A stretch of 64,000 nucleotides of DNA. Source: Maricaulis maris_C (GTDB taxonomy: Bacteria; Pseudomonadota; Alphaproteobacteria; Caulobacterales; Maricaulaceae). Position 1 is the stretch's first letter, and the number at the start of each line of letters is the position of its first letter. Below the pieces are notes generated by a model that saw only the letters and a list, made by a program, of their open reading frames with translations, was not told where the DNA came from and did no database searches. The stretch lies in the NCBI RefSeq assembly GCF_049116555.1, contig NZ_JAGDYT010000001.1:1-64000 (forward strand), written 5' to 3'. Position numbers and translations under genes: made by a program. Of this stretch, positions 9,641 through 18,690 are shown in pieces.

Positions 9641-10056
9641 GTTCAGGCTCAAACATGATCTCGGGGGCTGCGACGCTTCTTCTGATATCGGGCGCGCTTT
9701 GGGCCAGTGCCTGGCCCCTGCGGTCGCTCGCTCGCCCAAGTGCCGCGCAAGCGGTGACGGCCGAAGAAGACACGCGCAGCGAGGGTTGGCGGGCGTCGGT
9801 ATCACAAGCCCTGCAACCCCGTTCGGCGCCACCGGTCCGGCTCGCCGCGCCGCAGCGGCCGCTGGCACGGTATGAACTGGTTGGGGTTGTGGAGGCGGAT
9901 TCCGGCGGCTGGGGTCTGTTTCGCGGCGATGACGGGCTGGTCACAATCTCGCTAGGAAGACGCCTTGAAGATTATACACTGATATCGTTGACGCCACAGG
10001 CAGCGATCTTCGAGCGAGACGAGGATCGCGTGACGCTGTCGCGCGCTCAACGCTAA
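9637..10056 (+). CDS. GspC/GspN-like linker protein (HR domain only, no PDZ)
   Basis: This 139-residue protein has an N-terminal membrane helix (about residues 8-25) and one small beta domain (about 78-135) resembling the homology region of GspC: YELVGVVEADSGGWGLF, then a DDGLVTISLGRRL segment and a final ISLTPQAAIFERD. That domain binds the N0 domain of the GspD secretin. The PDZ or coiled-coil module that ends classical GspC is missing. It overlaps gspM by ATGA and directly precedes gspD. It could equally be called GspN. Confidence 0.7.
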   Translation: MSSGSNMISGAATLLLISGALWASAWPLRSLARPSAAQAVTAEEDTRSEGWRASVSQALQPRSAPPVRLAAPQRPLARYELVGVVEADSGGWGLFRGDDGLVTISLGRRLEDYTLISLTPQAAIFERDEDRVTLSRAQR

Positions 10057-10133
10057 TGCAGTTTGTTTTGCTAGAGCTGCACTCTTTGTAGCGCTAGGGT
10101 CACCGCCAGCTTGATCGGCGAGGGGATGGGTTC

Positions 10134-12194
10134 GTGTCACAGCGTTTTGTCTTATCCAGTTTGGTTTGCGGGGGGCTTTTGCTCACCCTGCAGGCGTGCG
10201 CGCAACTCATGCCGGATGCCGCGGGTGTTCACGCCGGTCGCTTCCCTCCCGCGAACCCGCCGGCTGACGAATCTGAATTGGCGTCGACCGGTACCGGTGC
10301 GCTGGGCGCGCAGCCGCCGGCGTCCGACGCGGACGTGCCCGGTCCCATCGAGCAGGACCGCTTGGTCTATTTTGATGCCCGCGACGGGTCCCGCCTCAGC
10401 CAGTCACCCAACCGTTCGGATCTCGACAGCCGGACCTTGCGTCTGAACTTTGTTGACGTGCCGGTCGCTGACGTCGTTCGAACCATTGTTGGCGACGCGC
10501 TGGGTCAGACCGTGATGGTGGCCGATGGCGTTTCCGGCCGTATATCGCTGACATCTTCCGAGCCAGCGCCGGCCCGTGCCGCACTCGCGGCACTCGAGAC
10601 GGTGCTGGGCGAATCCAATCTCGTGCTTGCCGAGCGCGCGGAGGGGTATCTCCTGACCCGGCTGGATATGGCACGTCCGGGGCTGACAGGGCTCTCGTCG
10701 GAGCTGGGCTATGGCGGTCGTGTCGTGCCGGTTACCCACACGACGCCAAGCGCGATTGTGTCGCTGATTGACCCGTTCCTGTCGGACAGGGTGGAGGTCG
10801 TGCCGCACGATGCGCTGGGCGTGCTGGTCCTGGCCGGACCGGGTCCGGATGTCGATGCTGCCCGGAGAGCGGCCATTCTTTTTGATCGTCCATTCCTGAC
10901 CGATCGTGTCTTCGGCATGTTCGAGCTGCGCTATGTCTCGGCCGAAACGGCGAAGAGTGAAGTTGATACCGTGCTGTCCGGAACCGGCATGTCGATTGAT
11001 GCCATCCAGACCATAGCCATGCCGCGCCTCAACATGCTGCTGGTGACGGCGCGCGACCGCAGCCAGTTCGAGCAGGCGCAAGTCTGGATCGAGCGATTGG
11101 ACCGGCCATCGGCAGGCTCGGAGCGGCGATTGCGGTACTATGTGGTCCGCAACTCACCCGCCTCCACATTGGCCACGCAAATCACAGCCGCCTTTGCCGG
11201 TGGCCAGACCGGGACCGGGCAATTGATCGAGCCGCGCTTCCAGGGTGACGACGCGCACGGTGATTCCAGTGCCCCGGGTGAGGAGCAGAGTCGGCTCACC
11301 ATTATTCCTGACGAGCTCAACAACGCCCTGATCATCCGGGCGACCGATCAGGAATACCGCGAGATTCTCGATCTGGTTCAGCGCATGGATGTCATGCCGC
11401 CACAGGTGCTCATCGAAGCGACAATCGCCGAAGTTCGCCTGGAGGATGGCCTCGATTTCGGTGTTCGCTGGTATTTCGAGAATGCGGGATCGAGCGAGAC
11501 ATCAAGTCTGCAATTCTCGGATTCCAACACAGGCTCCACGGCTCCGGTCTTCCCGGGATTCAACTATGCCTTCTCCGGAACCGACCTGACGGCGACGCTC
11601 AGCGCGTTGCGGTCGATCACGGATGTGACCGTGCTCTCGGCGCCTTCCATCATGGTCCAGAACAATCAGACAGCGCATCTCCAGGTGGGTGATGAGGTGC
11701 CGATCGTGACCCAAACCGCGACCTCGGTGACCGAAAGCAATGCGCCGATCGTGTCGTCCGTCGAGTTGCGGGAGACGGGGGTGATTCTGCAGGTCACGCC
11801 GCGCATCAATGCCAGCGGCATGGTGGTGCTCGAGGTCAATCAGGAAGTCTCGAGTGTGCGCCCGACGACAACGTCGGGTATCGACTCGCCGACCATCCAG
11901 AAGCTCGAATTTTCCAGTACGGTCTCGGTGCGGAGCTCGAATACAATCGCCCTGGGCGGGTTGATCCGGGAAACTACCTCGGACAATGAATCGCGCACGC
12001 CCCTTCTCGGGGACATTCCGGGCGTCGGCAATCTTTTCCGCAACCGCGCCATGACCAGTCAGCGCAGCGAGCTGGTGATTTTCCTGACGCCGCGCATCAT
12101 CTGGACCGATGATGATGTCGGTAGCGCCCTCACGCATGTGCGGCGCCAGTTTGAAGCCCTGGAGGCCAGACAGCCCGGCCTCTTCGACAATTGA
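10134..12194 (+). CDS. gspD: Type II secretion outer-membrane secretin GspD
   Basis: GspD forms the outer-membrane channel. The GTG start at 10134 follows a good AGGGGA site. The signal sequence ends in a lipobox LQAC (Cys22), so the secretin itself may be lipidated, which is seen in some pilotin-independent systems. The N0 domain (LRLNFVDVPVADVVRTIV) is followed by N1-N3 repeats, then the secretin core with VLIEATIAEVRL, the VLSAPSIMVQNNQTA segment and the terminal TPLLGDIPGVGNLF signature. At 686 residues it is full length. A 77-base gap before it is the only real intergenic space inside the cluster. Confidence 0.95.
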   Translation: MSQRFVLSSLVCGGLLLTLQACAQLMPDAAGVHAGRFPPANPPADESELASTGTGALGAQPPASDADVPGPIEQDRLVYFDARDGSRLSQSPNRSDLDSRTLRLNFVDVPVADVVRTIVGDALGQTVMVADGVSGRISLTSSEPAPARAALAALETVLGESNLVLAERAEGYLLTRLDMARPGLTGLSSELGYGGRVVPVTHTTPSAIVSLIDPFLSDRVEVVPHDALGVLVLAGPGPDVDAARRAAILFDRPFLTDRVFGMFELRYVSAETAKSEVDTVLSGTGMSIDAIQTIAMPRLNMLLVTARDRSQFEQAQVWIERLDRPSAGSERRLRYYVVRNSPASTLATQITAAFAGGQTGTGQLIEPRFQGDDAHGDSSAPGEEQSRLTIIPDELNNALIIRATDQEYREILDLVQRMDVMPPQVLIEATIAEVRLEDGLDFGVRWYFENAGSSETSSLQFSDSNTGSTAPVFPGFNYAFSGTDLTATLSALRSITDVTVLSAPSIMVQNNQTAHLQVGDEVPIVTQTATSVTESNAPIVSSVELRETGVILQVTPRINASGMVVLEVNQEVSSVRPTTTSGIDSPTIQKLEFSSTVSVRSSNTIALGGLIRETTSDNESRTPLLGDIPGVGNLFRNRAMTSQRSELVIFLTPRIIWTDDDVGSALTHVRRQFEALEARQPGLFDN

Positions 12195-13003
12195 CACCGT
12201 ATCCAGTCGCCAGCGCGTCGCGCGTTCACGAGCGCGGTTCGGCCCTGATTTTTGTTCTGTGGCTAGCGCTCTTTCTGGCGGCGGTTCTGCTCACGATCAC
12301 GACCATTACGCATACGCGCCTGCGTCTTGCAGCGGTCGAGCGTGACGGTCTGGAGCGTGAAGCGGCGTTGCGCTCGGCACTGGATGTCGTTGCCTATGAC
12401 ATTGCCCAGATCGGTCGTAGCCATGTCGCGGCCTTGCCGGTCGAGGTTCAGCTCGGCGAGTACGTGGTTTCGGTTCAGGCCGGACCGGGTCAGCGTTTGA
12501 TCGATCTGAATATGGCGAATGAAGAGCAGTTGACCGCGCTATTCGTCCGTCTGGGTGAGAGCCAGGTTGCGGCGGAGACAATCGCCGACCGGATACTGGA
12601 CTGGCGTGATGTGGACGATGATGTGCGCGCGCGCGGTGCCGAGCGTGCGGCGTACGCCGCCCGTCCAGAGGATGCGCCGCAAAATCGCGGCTTTGCCTCG
12701 GTCGAAGAGTTGCGCCATGTGCTCGGCCTCACGCCCCGGCAATATGCCTGCGCGGCGACCTATCTGACCGTATTGGGAGGCACACTGGCACCCGCGCGTG
12801 ATTCAGCGAGTTTCGGCCCGGATACCCGGATTGACGGCATGCGGGTCTCGCTGCGCGCTTCGGTCATTGACGGTGCCGGTCGTCGGCACGAATTGGTCGG
12901 CCTCGCAGAGTTCGAAACGGCCTCGGACCGCCCCTTCCTCTGGGTTGCGTTTGGCGAGGATAGGTTACAGAACCTCAATTGTCCGTCGGGGGGGGGAATC
13001 TGA
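12191..13003 (+). CDS. gspK: Minor pseudopilin GspK
   Basis: GspK caps the pseudopilus. The prepilin-like site HERGSALIFVLWLALFL lacks the +5 Glu, as is normal for GspK. The larger globular domain has the LIDLNMANEEQLTALF motif and the segment around ILDWRDVDDDVR typical of the family. It probably starts at TTG 12191, overlapping the gspD stop. The last codons contain a run of nine G bases and the stop overlaps the next gene's ATG. The C-terminus PSGGGI therefore depends on the tract length. Confidence 0.88.
   Translation: MTPYPVASASRVHERGSALIFVLWLALFLAAVLLTITTITHTRLRLAAVERDGLEREAALRSALDVVAYDIAQIGRSHVAALPVEVQLGEYVVSVQAGPGQRLIDLNMANEEQLTALFVRLGESQVAAETIADRILDWRDVDDDVRARGAERAAYAARPEDAPQNRGFASVEELRHVLGLTPRQYACAATYLTVLGGTLAPARDSASFGPDTRIDGMRVSLRASVIDGAGRRHELVGLAEFETASDRPFLWVAFGEDRLQNLNCPSGGGI
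12988..12996 (+). promoter_or_regulatory. G9 tract at the gspK / permease-fusion junction (SD and slippage candidate)
   Basis: Nine consecutive G bases lie six bases before the ATG at 13003 and so supply its ribosome binding site. They also encode the final Gly-Gly-Gly of GspK. Reading one extra G would shift the gspK frame past its stop and directly into the downstream frame (S-G-G-G-N-L-M-M-A). Confidence 0.75.
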
Positions 13004-16000
13004 TGATGGCGTCTGGACTGATCCGTATGGATCAATGGAAGCGCCTCGCAATGGCGGCCCTCGTGATGGCTGCGCTCGCGACGTTTTTCTGGACGACATC
13101 CCGCTACCCGTCGCTGGACGAGAAGGCCATGATGGGCGGGGCAATCCAGCTCGAGGACCCGCTCGGATTCGAGGCTCTGATCGCGCTGGATCCGGCAGAT
13201 TCGGTGGTTGAGCGTGTCGGCGTTTCAACCGTCAACTGGATCAATACGAACAAGAAGGGCATGATGTTCGGGTGGCTCTTCGGTGCCGCCTTTCTCACCC
13301 TGTTGGGCTATTTCCGGCGGCGTAACTTCAAGGGAAGATTCGCCAATTCCTTCTACGGCATGGTGATCGGGGCGCCCCTGGGCGTGTGCGTGAACTGCGC
13401 CGCGCCGATCGCCCGGGGCCTGTTTCAGGGCGGGTCACGGGCCGAGACCACGCTGTCGGCCATGATCGCCTCGCCAACCCTGAACGTCGTCGTCTTGACG
13501 ATGGCGTTTTCGCTGCTGCCTTTCTACATCGCGGTCACGAAACTCGTGCTCAGCCTCGCTGTCATCCTGGTGGCTGTACCGCTGATCTGCCGGGTTCTGC
13601 CGCAAGAGCGTCTCCTGCATTCGGTGAAGCCCGTGCCGGCGCCCCAAGCGCCGGATTTGCCCGAGCCCGAGCTCGAAACCCTGACGGCGTCCCTGGCGGG
13701 GTTCGTTGCTGATTTTGCGCGGAATTTCTGGTTCATCCTTCGCATGACCGCGCCGCTCATGCTGCTCGCCGGCTTCCTTGGCGCGATCGCGGCCACACTC
13801 CTGCCAGTCGACCTGATCAATGGCCGTGAATTTGGCCCGGTCAGCGCGCTTGCCGCGGGCGTGGTGGGTACATTCCTGCCTGTGCCGATCGGGTTTGACG
13901 TGGTCGTGTCCGGCGCGCTGCTCAATGGCGGGGTTGGTCATGGTTTCATCATGACGCTCGTCTTCACGCTCGGCAGTTTCAGCGTCTACTCCTTCATGAT
14001 TGTCGCGACGTCGGTCGGCTGGCGGGCGGCGGGCCTGCTTGCGGCGACCGTTTGTGTATTGGGTGTCGGGAGTGGCGTGGTCATTGACGCCTATCACGAT
14101 TACCAGACGCGGCGCGCGATCGAATTGCTGACCAGCGCCGATGAGGTCGTGGCGTCTGCGCCCGAGGCCGTCAACCGGACCATGAGTCTTCCCGTCCAAG
14201 ATCCGCCCGGTCTGGCGGCGCTTCAGACAGCGGCAGAGGATGATATTGAACTCGAGCGTCTGCCCTATGGCGAGGATGCCGCTTATGGCGATGCACCTTT
14301 CACCCGCATGGAAGCGTGGCAGCTGGGTATCGACCATGCCGTCGAGTTCTCGATGGGTGATATGTGGCCGCCCTTCTGGGAAGGGCGAAGTGTGGCGTCC
14401 GGCGATATTGATCGCGACGGGGATATCGACCTGGTTTTCGCGTCGACACGGGTGGGGCTTTATATCTACCGCAATGACGGCGCCGGGGGCTTTTCGGGGG
14501 GCGCGGTGGATGCGTCGAACCTTCGGTCGCTCCCCATCTTCAACGCGGCTTTGATGGATGTCGACAATGATGGCTTCCTCGATCTGTTCCTGACGACATT
14601 CCGCGAGGGCAACTTCATTTTGCCGAATGAGGGCGGGCATTTCGCGGACGACCGATTGCGGCCGGTCGCCAACCGCGATGATGCCATCTTGACCCTGGCA
14701 GCCAGTTTTGCCGATGTGGACCGGGATGGAGACCTCGATATCGCGCTCGGCAATTGGGCGGCCGGCTGGTACCGGCGCATCCCCGGCGAGGAATCGCGAA
14801 ATCGCATCATCCTGAATGATGGCGGCGCACTGAGCGGGCAGGATTTCCGTGATCTCCCGGGCATTCCCGGCGAGACCCTGTCAATCCTGTTCTCTGACCT
14901 GGATGCGGATGGCTCGACCGACCTGCTGGTCGGGAATGATTTTGAAGTGCCGGATTATGCCTATTTCGGGGATGGTGCCGGCCAGTTCACCGCCGTGACG
15001 CATCAGGACGGTTTGATCCCGATGACGACGAATACGACCATGTCAGTCTCATCCTTTGATTTGCGTAACACAGGCCAGATGGCGCTGTATTTCGCACAAA
15101 TCGCGGGCCGGGCTGATGGTGTGTCGGACAGGCTCAGAATGCAGCCAATCGAGCAATATTGCGACGGAATCGAACGCGATCTGGATCGCGAGATTTGCCA
15201 GCGCAATATGGCGATCAAAGTCTGGTACAGGTCCGGCAACAGCCTGGATCCGAGCAATGCCCGGCGTTGTTCCGGCTTTGAGGAGCCGTACCGGTCGGAG
15301 TGTCGCGGCATGATGCTCAAGGATCTGGCCATCCAGGATAATAATCCCGAAATGTGTGCGATTATCCCGGTCGGCCAAACCACGATCCGGGCGCTTTGCG
15401 ACGTTCATTTCCTGCCATCGCGCGCCATGACCGTTCGCGAGCAGGATGAAGCCCTGCCGCAGATCATGTCACGGAATGTCCTGCTGGAGCGGGCCGGGCA
15501 GGAGGCTTACGCAGAGACTGCACAGGCCATGCATGTTGAAGTTGGCGGCTGGAGCTGGGATGTCTCACACGGTGATTTTGACAATGATGGCTGGCAGGAC
15601 ATGTATATCGTCAACGGGACCTGGGTTCCGAATGAGGTGACGCCGTCGAACATATTCCTGCGCAACCGGGCAGGTGAGCGGTTTGAAGAGGTGACGGAGG
15701 CGTATGGGCTCGGTGATTTCGCGATAACTGCGGCCGCGACTCTGGCCGATATCGACAATGACGGCGATCTGGATGTGATCGCCGTCCCTGTGAATGCGCC
15801 AGTTACCGCTTTCCTGAACAATTCCGACCGCTCTTCCATCAGCTTCCGTCTGGTCGACGAGCGGGGCAATCGCGATGGGATCGGGGCGCGGATTGAAATT
15901 CGCCATGCCGGTTTCGGCACCGGTCTGCAGACCCGCGAAATCCAGTTGGGCGGGGGCTTCATGTCGTTTGACGCCCCGATCGCGCATTTCGGACTGGGTG

Positions 16001-16128
16001 ATCTGGAGCAGATCGACAGCGCATCGATCCGGTGGGCGGATGGAACAGTCACACAAATCAATGAGCCGTTGGAGGCGGGAGCGACGTATCGCGTTCACCG
16101 TCGCAGGCATGGCAGGAGTGTAGAGTGA
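13003..16128 (+). CDS. Permease (ArsP/DUF318-like) fused to FG-GAP/VCBS repeats and UnbV/ASPIC domain
   Basis: About 370 N-terminal residues form a polytopic permease. It has an ArsP-like signature, GVCVNCAAPIARGLFQGG followed by a downstream ASPTLN, and roughly nine hydrophobic segments. After a linker, repeated calcium-binding FG-GAP/VCBS blades follow: DIDRDGDIDLVF, DVDNDGFLDLFL, DVDRDGDLDIAL, DLDADGSTDLLV, DFDNDGWQDMYI and DIDNDGDLDVIA. A six-cysteine insertion (residues 720-799) interrupts them. The end matches the UnbV/ASPIC module (IRWADGTVTQINEPL). I infer a membrane-anchored protein with a large periplasmic or extracellular propeller. ATG 13003 overlaps the gspK stop and has a G-rich SD. 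Its substrate is unknown, and its place in the secretion operon suggests a linked role. Confidence 0.8.
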   Translation: MMASGLIRMDQWKRLAMAALVMAALATFFWTTSRYPSLDEKAMMGGAIQLEDPLGFEALIALDPADSVVERVGVSTVNWINTNKKGMMFGWLFGAAFLTLLGYFRRRNFKGRFANSFYGMVIGAPLGVCVNCAAPIARGLFQGGSRAETTLSAMIASPTLNVVVLTMAFSLLPFYIAVTKLVLSLAVILVAVPLICRVLPQERLLHSVKPVPAPQAPDLPEPELETLTASLAGFVADFARNFWFILRMTAPLMLLAGFLGAIAATLLPVDLINGREFGPVSALAAGVVGTFLPVPIGFDVVVSGALLNGGVGHGFIMTLVFTLGSFSVYSFMIVATSVGWRAAGLLAATVCVLGVGSGVVIDAYHDYQTRRAIELLTSADEVVASAPEAVNRTMSLPVQDPPGLAALQTAAEDDIELERLPYGEDAAYGDAPFTRMEAWQLGIDHAVEFSMGDMWPPFWEGRSVASGDIDRDGDIDLVFASTRVGLYIYRNDGAGGFSGGAVDASNLRSLPIFNAALMDVDNDGFLDLFLTTFREGNFILPNEGGHFADDRLRPVANRDDAILTLAASFADVDRDGDLDIALGNWAAGWYRRIPGEESRNRIILNDGGALSGQDFRDLPGIPGETLSILFSDLDADGSTDLLVGNDFEVPDYAYFGDGAGQFTAVTHQDGLIPMTTNTTMSVSSFDLRNTGQMALYFAQIAGRADGVSDRLRMQPIEQYCDGIERDLDREICQRNMAIKVWYRSGNSLDPSNARRCSGFEEPYRSECRGMMLKDLAIQDNNPEMCAIIPVGQTTIRALCDVHFLPSRAMTVREQDEALPQIMSRNVLLERAGQEAYAETAQAMHVEVGGWSWDVSHGDFDNDGWQDMYIVNGTWVPNEVTPSNIFLRNRAGERFEEVTEAYGLGDFAITAAATLADIDNDGDLDVIAVPVNAPVTAFLNNSDRSSISFRLVDERGNRDGIGARIEIRHAGFGTGLQTREIQLGGGFMSFDAPIAHFGLGDLEQIDSASIRWADGTVTQINEPLEAGATYRVHRRRHGRSVE

Positions 16129-17339
16129 TGCGAATGAGAATTCTGCTTGGCGCCGGCGTTGCGGTCCTGGCCGCCGTCATCGGCTTCGCGATGTATCAAT
16201 GGTCGTCGCACTCCGACCTTTCCGAGGCGCAAATGGCCGCGCGCATGGAGGAGGCCGAGGCCGCATTTGCTCGCACCGACTATGCGGAAGTCGCTGAGAT
16301 CTTGACTGAATTGTCGGAGGCTGGCCTGCCTCTGGCGCAGTATCGCCTGGGCCTGATGTACCGCGAAGGTCGCGGTGTGGAGATCGATCTGGATCGCGCG
16401 ATCGCGCTGCTTGAAGATGCCGCGGCCCAGGAGTGGACGGCCGCTGAGGACGCGCTGATCGGCCTGTATCTTGAGCGCGCCGAAGCGGCATCGGAGCCGT
16501 CGGAAGAGATTGACTGGCTCGAGCGAGCATCGCGTCGCGGCGATATCGGTGCGACCGCTGTGATGGGCTCCTACTATTTTTCCGGGACCGGCGTCGAGCG
16601 CGACCTGGTGCGAGGCTTGCGGCTGCTCACCGAAGCGGCGGAAGCGGGCGATGTCCGTGCACAGTCCAATCTCGGCTATGCCTATTCGACCGGGACGGGC
16701 GTCGCGCGGGACGATGCGCGCGCGCTGCATTGGTACCAGATGGCGGCCGAAGCCGGGATGGTACGCGCGCAAGCTGCGGTCGGTCTGTTTTACGAGACGG
16801 GGCGTGGCACCGAGCCGGATACAGCCGAGGCGGTGCGATGGTATTTGAACGTGCTCGGGGAAGGTGTGCCAGGCATCAGCGCCCGCCTCGGCGCGTTGGT
16901 CGCCTCCGGACAAATCGGGGCCGAGCAGTTTCCGAATGCACAAGTCTGGGTGCTGGATGCGGCGCGTGCCGGTGATGGCGCGTCCCTGCGCTGGACCGAG
17001 GAGCGCGCCGATTCAGGTGATGCGGCGGCGCTGAACGCATTGGCCGTCATGTATGAGACGGGCGAGGGCGTTCCACAGCATGATGCGCGGGCGCTCGACT
17101 ATTTCCGCCAGGCCGCAGAGGCGGGTGCCCCGTCAGCCCAGCTGGCCATGGCGCGTCGCTTCGCGGCCGGGCAGGGCGTGACGCAGGACTATGTGCAAGC
17201 GCATGTCTGGGCGAATCTGGCCGCTGCGAATGGTGCGGCAGAAGCCGCCGGGGAGCGCGATGTGTTCGCCCGTTTCCTGACGCCCGAGCAATTGGCAGAG
17301 GCGCAGAACCGGGCGGCTGACTGGCAGCCGTCGCAATAG
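16128..17339 (+). CDS. Membrane-anchored Sel1-repeat protein
   Basis: An N-terminal hydrophobic helix (about residues 4-24, ILLGAGVAVLAAVIGFAMY) anchors or exports the protein. Six or seven Sel1-like repeats of about 36 residues follow, with the signature LG-x-Y-x-x-G-x-GV-x-x-D and AAEAG at repeat ends. Sel1 repeats form alpha solenoids used as protein-interaction scaffolds. ATG at 16128 overlaps the preceding stop (TGATG), and AGGAG lies upstream, so it is in the same operon as the permease fusion. Partner unknown. Confidence 0.85.
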   Translation: MRMRILLGAGVAVLAAVIGFAMYQWSSHSDLSEAQMAARMEEAEAAFARTDYAEVAEILTELSEAGLPLAQYRLGLMYREGRGVEIDLDRAIALLEDAAAQEWTAAEDALIGLYLERAEAASEPSEEIDWLERASRRGDIGATAVMGSYYFSGTGVERDLVRGLRLLTEAAEAGDVRAQSNLGYAYSTGTGVARDDARALHWYQMAAEAGMVRAQAAVGLFYETGRGTEPDTAEAVRWYLNVLGEGVPGISARLGALVASGQIGAEQFPNAQVWVLDAARAGDGASLRWTEERADSGDAAALNALAVMYETGEGVPQHDARALDYFRQAAEAGAPSAQLAMARRFAAGQGVTQDYVQAHVWANLAAANGAAEAAGERDVFARFLTPEQLAEAQNRAADWQPSQ

Positions 17340-17350
17340 GTCGGACCGTG

Positions 17351-18598
17351 ATGCTCGTTCAAACATACAGGAAATGGCTCGTCGTCCTCGGTTTTGTCGT
17401 CGGCCTTCCATCGCTGGCGGTCGCTCAATCGGGCGATACGATCGAGGCCCTGCTCGAGCAGAGTGATTATGGCAGCGCCCGTCTTCAGGCTGAGGCGCGC
17501 GCGGCGAGTGGCGATGACGAGGCCCGCTCATGGCTGGCCTATATGTATCGCCAGGGGCTGGGCGTGCCCCAGGATCTCGTCCGCGCCGTTGAGCTTGATC
17601 GGATGTCGGCGGAATCGGGGGTGCCGCGATCACAGAATGCGCTTGGCCATTCGCTCGTCATGGGTCTGGGCGTGGAGCCCGATGCCGGAGCTGGTCTGGC
17701 CTGGCTGCTGCGGGCCGCCGAGACCGGTGATGCCCGATTTGAATTCGACTATGCGCAGGCGCTGTCGTCGGACTCGAGCGGATCTCCCGATCTCACCGAG
17801 GCAGCCATCTGGTATCGGCGGGCAGCGGACCAGGGTCTCGTCGAGGCCCAGACCAATCTGGGCATTCTTTACATGACCGGTCAGGGCGTTCAGCAAGACC
17901 TCGATCGGGCTCGCGTGCTGTTCATTGCCGGCGCAGAAGCAGGCGATGCGCAAGCCCAGAACAATCTGGGTCTCCTCTATGTTCGTGGAGACGGCGTGCC
18001 CAGGGACTATGACGTGGCCTTCCAATGGTTCCGGCTGGCAGCCGATCAGGACCTGCCGCAGGCATTGCGAAATCTCTCGGTCCTGTATGAGAGCGGCCAG
18101 GGCGCCCCCGTGGACGAGGCCCAGGCGCGCCAGCTTCTCGAGCGAGCGCGGATGCTCGAGGGCGGTGGCCTGGATCAGCTGTTGTCGATCATCGGTTTTC
18201 CGGTCGACGACCGTCTTCGTGATCTCGACTGGACGGCGCCGCCGGACCGGACCGAGCTGACCGCGGTTGAGGCCAGCGACGTCATTGCCCTGTATATTCA
18301 GGGCCACCGCTTCATGCGGGGTGGCGGAGTTCGCCAGGATTTACAGTCAGCCCGATCCATGTTCGAGGCGGCGGCGGGGCAAGGTCTGGGCAGCGCGGAT
18401 TTCAGTCTCTGCCTGCTTCACGCCAACGGGTGGGGCGTGCCCCAGAATTACCGGACCGCCTATGTATGGTGTAGCCTCGCGGCCTATCGCGGGTATCCCG
18501 ATGCCGATCTCCTGCGCGATAATCTGGCCCTTCAGATGACCGGCGATCAGGTCGACACGGCCCGGCGAGAGGTGGCGCGACGACTGTCATCAGACTGA
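17351..18598 (+). CDS. Secreted Sel1-repeat protein
   Basis: The start region (MLVQTYRKWLVVLGFVVG) is a signal peptide with likely cleavage after AVA in SLAVAQSG. Seven or eight Sel1 repeats follow, for example AQTNLGILYMTGQGVQQDL and AQNNLGLLYVRGDGVPRDY, with one longer non-repeat insert before the last two repeats. It lies nine bases after the previous Sel1 gene and is probably a diverged paralogue acting with it in the periplasm. GTG at 17348 directly before the ATG is an alternative start. Confidence 0.85.
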   Translation: MLVQTYRKWLVVLGFVVGLPSLAVAQSGDTIEALLEQSDYGSARLQAEARAASGDDEARSWLAYMYRQGLGVPQDLVRAVELDRMSAESGVPRSQNALGHSLVMGLGVEPDAGAGLAWLLRAAETGDARFEFDYAQALSSDSSGSPDLTEAAIWYRRAADQGLVEAQTNLGILYMTGQGVQQDLDRARVLFIAGAEAGDAQAQNNLGLLYVRGDGVPRDYDVAFQWFRLAADQDLPQALRNLSVLYESGQGAPVDEAQARQLLERARMLEGGGLDQLLSIIGFPVDDRLRDLDWTAPPDRTELTAVEASDVIALYIQGHRFMRGGGVRQDLQSARSMFEAAAGQGLGSADFSLCLLHANGWGVPQNYRTAYVWCSLAAYRGYPDADLLRDNLALQMTGDQVDTARREVARRLSSD

Positions 18599-18690
18599 GT
18601 CAGTCGCTGCCCGCAGGGCGTTGGGGAATTCGCTTATGATGATTGTGTGCGCTCGCCGAGCAGTGTAACGTCCCGGACAGGAGATTGTTC

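Noticed and set aside
13435..14640. Minus-strand ORF of 401 codons opposite the permease fusion
   Set aside because: The opposite strand has clear domains and coupling; this frame has none.
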